Origin: JADHUC01 sp964617665
Lineage (GTDB): Bacteria > Planctomycetota > Planctomycetia > Pirellulales > Pirellulaceae
Length of the DNA: 7,268 bases
NCBI GenBank assembly: GCA_964617665.1
Contig: CAZUAH010000669.1
Span: forward strand, 1-7,268
Direction: 5' to 3'
Of this stretch, positions 6,771 through 7,268 are shown one piece after another (the first letter of the stretch is position 1; the number at the start of each line of letters is the position of its first letter). Position numbers and translations under genes: made by a program. The notes under the pieces were generated by a model, which saw nothing but the letters and a program-made list of their open reading frames with translations, did not search any database and was not told the origin of the DNA.

Positions 6771-6822
6771 TACCAGAGCCCGGACTCGAACCGGGATGGG
6801 GTCGACCCCGCTGGATTTCGAA
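6771..6822 (-). pseudogene. 3' fragment of a tRNA-Ser (CGA), probable attachment-site scar
   Basis: Read on the - strand: anticodon loop TTCGAAA (6822-6816) with anticodon CGA, 3' stem strand TCCAG (6815-6811), a class II variable arm GGGG-TCGA-CCCC (6809-6798), a perfect T arm CCCGG-TTCGAGT-CCGGG (6795-6779), then CTCTGGT as a possible acceptor strand and A as the discriminator (6771). No CCA is encoded. The 5' side fails: the anticodon stem 5' strand CAAGA pairs at only three of five positions, and no ACCAGAG-like acceptor strand or proper D arm lies at the expected distance. The long variable arm and CGA say serine, though discriminator A is unusual for bacterial tRNA-Ser. A break at the anticodon loop is the classic crossover point of tRNA-targeting tyrosine integrases. 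Confidence 0.65.
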
Positions 6823-6958
6823 TCTTGCAGGCGCTTCATTCACCGATACACTCCGCGACAGATGCCAGGGAAAGAATCGGAGGCTGGCGACGATCGCCGT
6901 CGAGTGACGGGCCGCCAGAATAGACTGCGTGTGGCGTGTTTGTGGAGTGTTGACGGAG

Positions 6959-6982
6959 TGCCATTCGCGCCGGCGAGTGGCA
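6959..6982. repeat. 10-bp hairpin with GCCG loop
   Basis: TGCCATTCGC (6959-6968) pairs with GCGAGTGGCA (6973-6982) across a 4-nt loop, with nine Watson-Crick pairs and one T-G wobble. It lies in the non-coding stretch just inside the putative element end. Its role is unknown; it could be a recombinase or regulator site, part of a small RNA, or a decayed terminator. Confidence 0.45.
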
Positions 6983-7034
6983 GCCTCGCTGATCTGGTGG
7001 ACCCGTGTGGCAACATGCGACGCGCAAAGAAGCC

Positions 7035-7059
7035 GCGACAAGCAAGAGTCGCTTGTCGC
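7035..7059 (-). terminator. hairpin downstream of the - strand partial gene
   Basis: GCGACAAGC (7035-7043) and GCTTGTCGC (7051-7059) form a perfect 9-bp stem with a 7-nt loop. It begins 24 nt past the stop codon of the - strand gene, the place expected of a terminator. On the - strand the stem is followed by GGCTTCTTTGCG, only a weak T-rich tail, so termination may be inefficient or need Rho. Confidence 0.45.
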
Positions 7060-7083
7060 CGCAACGACGCAGTCACCGAGCGA

Positions 7084-7268
7084 CTACACAAGACTGTCGA
7101 AGAAATCGTCCAGCACAGCGAAGCGGTCCGCCAAACGGTCCTCGACATCGGTTGGGCTTTCACCGAAGTAATCCACTCCCATATCTGCCAACATGTATGC
7201 GGCAAATGCAGTTGCGAAGTCCTCCTTCGGATTCATCTTTCCATAGTTGCGGGCAAAACCGTCTCGGT
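7084..7268 (-). CDS. C-terminal fragment of a putative zincin-like metallopeptidase
   Basis: An open frame enters from the right edge and ends at TAG (7086-7084), giving the last 60 residues of a protein whose start is outside the window. It reads RDGFARNYGKMNPKEDFATA, then FAAYMLADMGVDYFGESPTD, and ends RFAVLDDFFDSLV. The composition is protein-like: balanced, with hydrophobic and acidic patches and no Arg/Ser bias. The pattern FxxxYG-x-x-NPxEDFAxxFAxYM resembles the C-terminal part of zincin-like peptidases, in which the Glu of an NPxEDFA stretch supplies the third metal ligand after an upstream HExxH (not visible here). That is inference from pattern memory. It lies on the island side of the tRNA scar and runs toward it. 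Confidence 0.6.
   Translation of the reverse strand, partial: RDGFARNYGKMNPKEDFATAFAAYMLADMGVDYFGESPTDVEDRLADRFAVLDDFFDSLV

Larger units (their letters stand above)
6640..7083. other. non-coding stretch around the tRNA remnant
   Basis: This region of about 444 nt has no protein gene that I can support. It holds a weak stem after the DUF1571 gene (GGCGG 6652-6656 with CCGCC 6669-6673, 12-nt loop, no T-tract), the tRNA 3' fragment (6771-6822), a 10-bp hairpin (6959-6982) and a 9-bp hairpin (7035-7059). The open frames crossing it on both strands have low-complexity, Arg/Ser-rich translations with no recognisable motif. Confidence 0.6.

Noticed and set aside
6771..6860. Complete tRNA-Ser or tRNA-Leu gene
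   Set aside because: No 5' acceptor strand complementary to CTCTGGT, no proper D arm, and two mismatches in the anticodon stem, so only the 3' half is supported.
6676..7041. Open frame of 121 codons on the - strand crossing the tRNA fragment
   Set aside because: It reads straight through the tRNA T arm and variable arm, so part of it is translated tRNA sequence, and the rest is Arg/Ser-rich without a motif.
6929..7171. Open frame of 80 codons on the + strand
   Set aside because: It overlaps the better-supported - strand partial gene and two hairpins, and its translation is low-complexity with no family resemblance.
1..7268. CRISPR array, insertion sequence with transposase, or defence gene cluster
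   Set aside because: No regularly spaced direct repeats, transposase motifs or known defence domains were seen within the window.

Overview
The window looks like a chromosomal segment of a planctomycete, probably of the Pirellulales. The reasons are a DUF1571-family membrane-anchored protein, ATP synthase subunits with planctomycete-like sequence, mostly weak Shine-Dalgarno sites, and short palindromic repeats of a kind I remember from planctomycete intergenic DNA. This assignment is by recognition, not by a search.

Layout on the + strand. Positions 1-3863 hold the distal half of an F-type ATP synthase operon, in the order atpA (5' end cut off by the window), atpG, atpD, atpC. These encode alpha, gamma, beta and epsilon of F1, with the diagnostic residues intact. 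The atpG start overlaps the atpA stop. Short hairpins lie in the atpG-atpD and atpD-atpC gaps, and two minimal start-stop reading frames sit just before the atpC start. The gap 3864-4151 holds a good sigma70-type promoter (3960-3988), a 13-bp palindrome just upstream of it, and a perfect 26-bp inverted repeat (4004-4073) that would fall in the leader of the next transcript. Then come hisI (4152-4535) and hisG (4543-5421), steps 3 and 1 of histidine biosynthesis, 7 nt apart and surely co-transcribed. After a structured intergenic stretch, a DUF1571 protein with one N-terminal membrane anchor is encoded at 5635-6639.

The right end changes character. At 6771-6822, on the - strand, lies the 3' half of a serine-type tRNA: anticodon loop with CGA, long variable arm, perfect T arm and a possible acceptor 3' strand. 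The 5' half does not fold. This is the usual scar of an element integrated in a tRNA gene. Its orientation puts the chromosome on the left and the putative element on the right. To the right are about 250 bp of non-coding DNA with two hairpins, then the C-terminal 60 codons of a - strand gene (7084-7268) whose sequence suggests a zincin-like metallopeptidase.

Most of the window is ordinary core metabolism. The parts most worth following up are the tRNA scar with the segment beyond it and the repeat-bearing hisIG leader.
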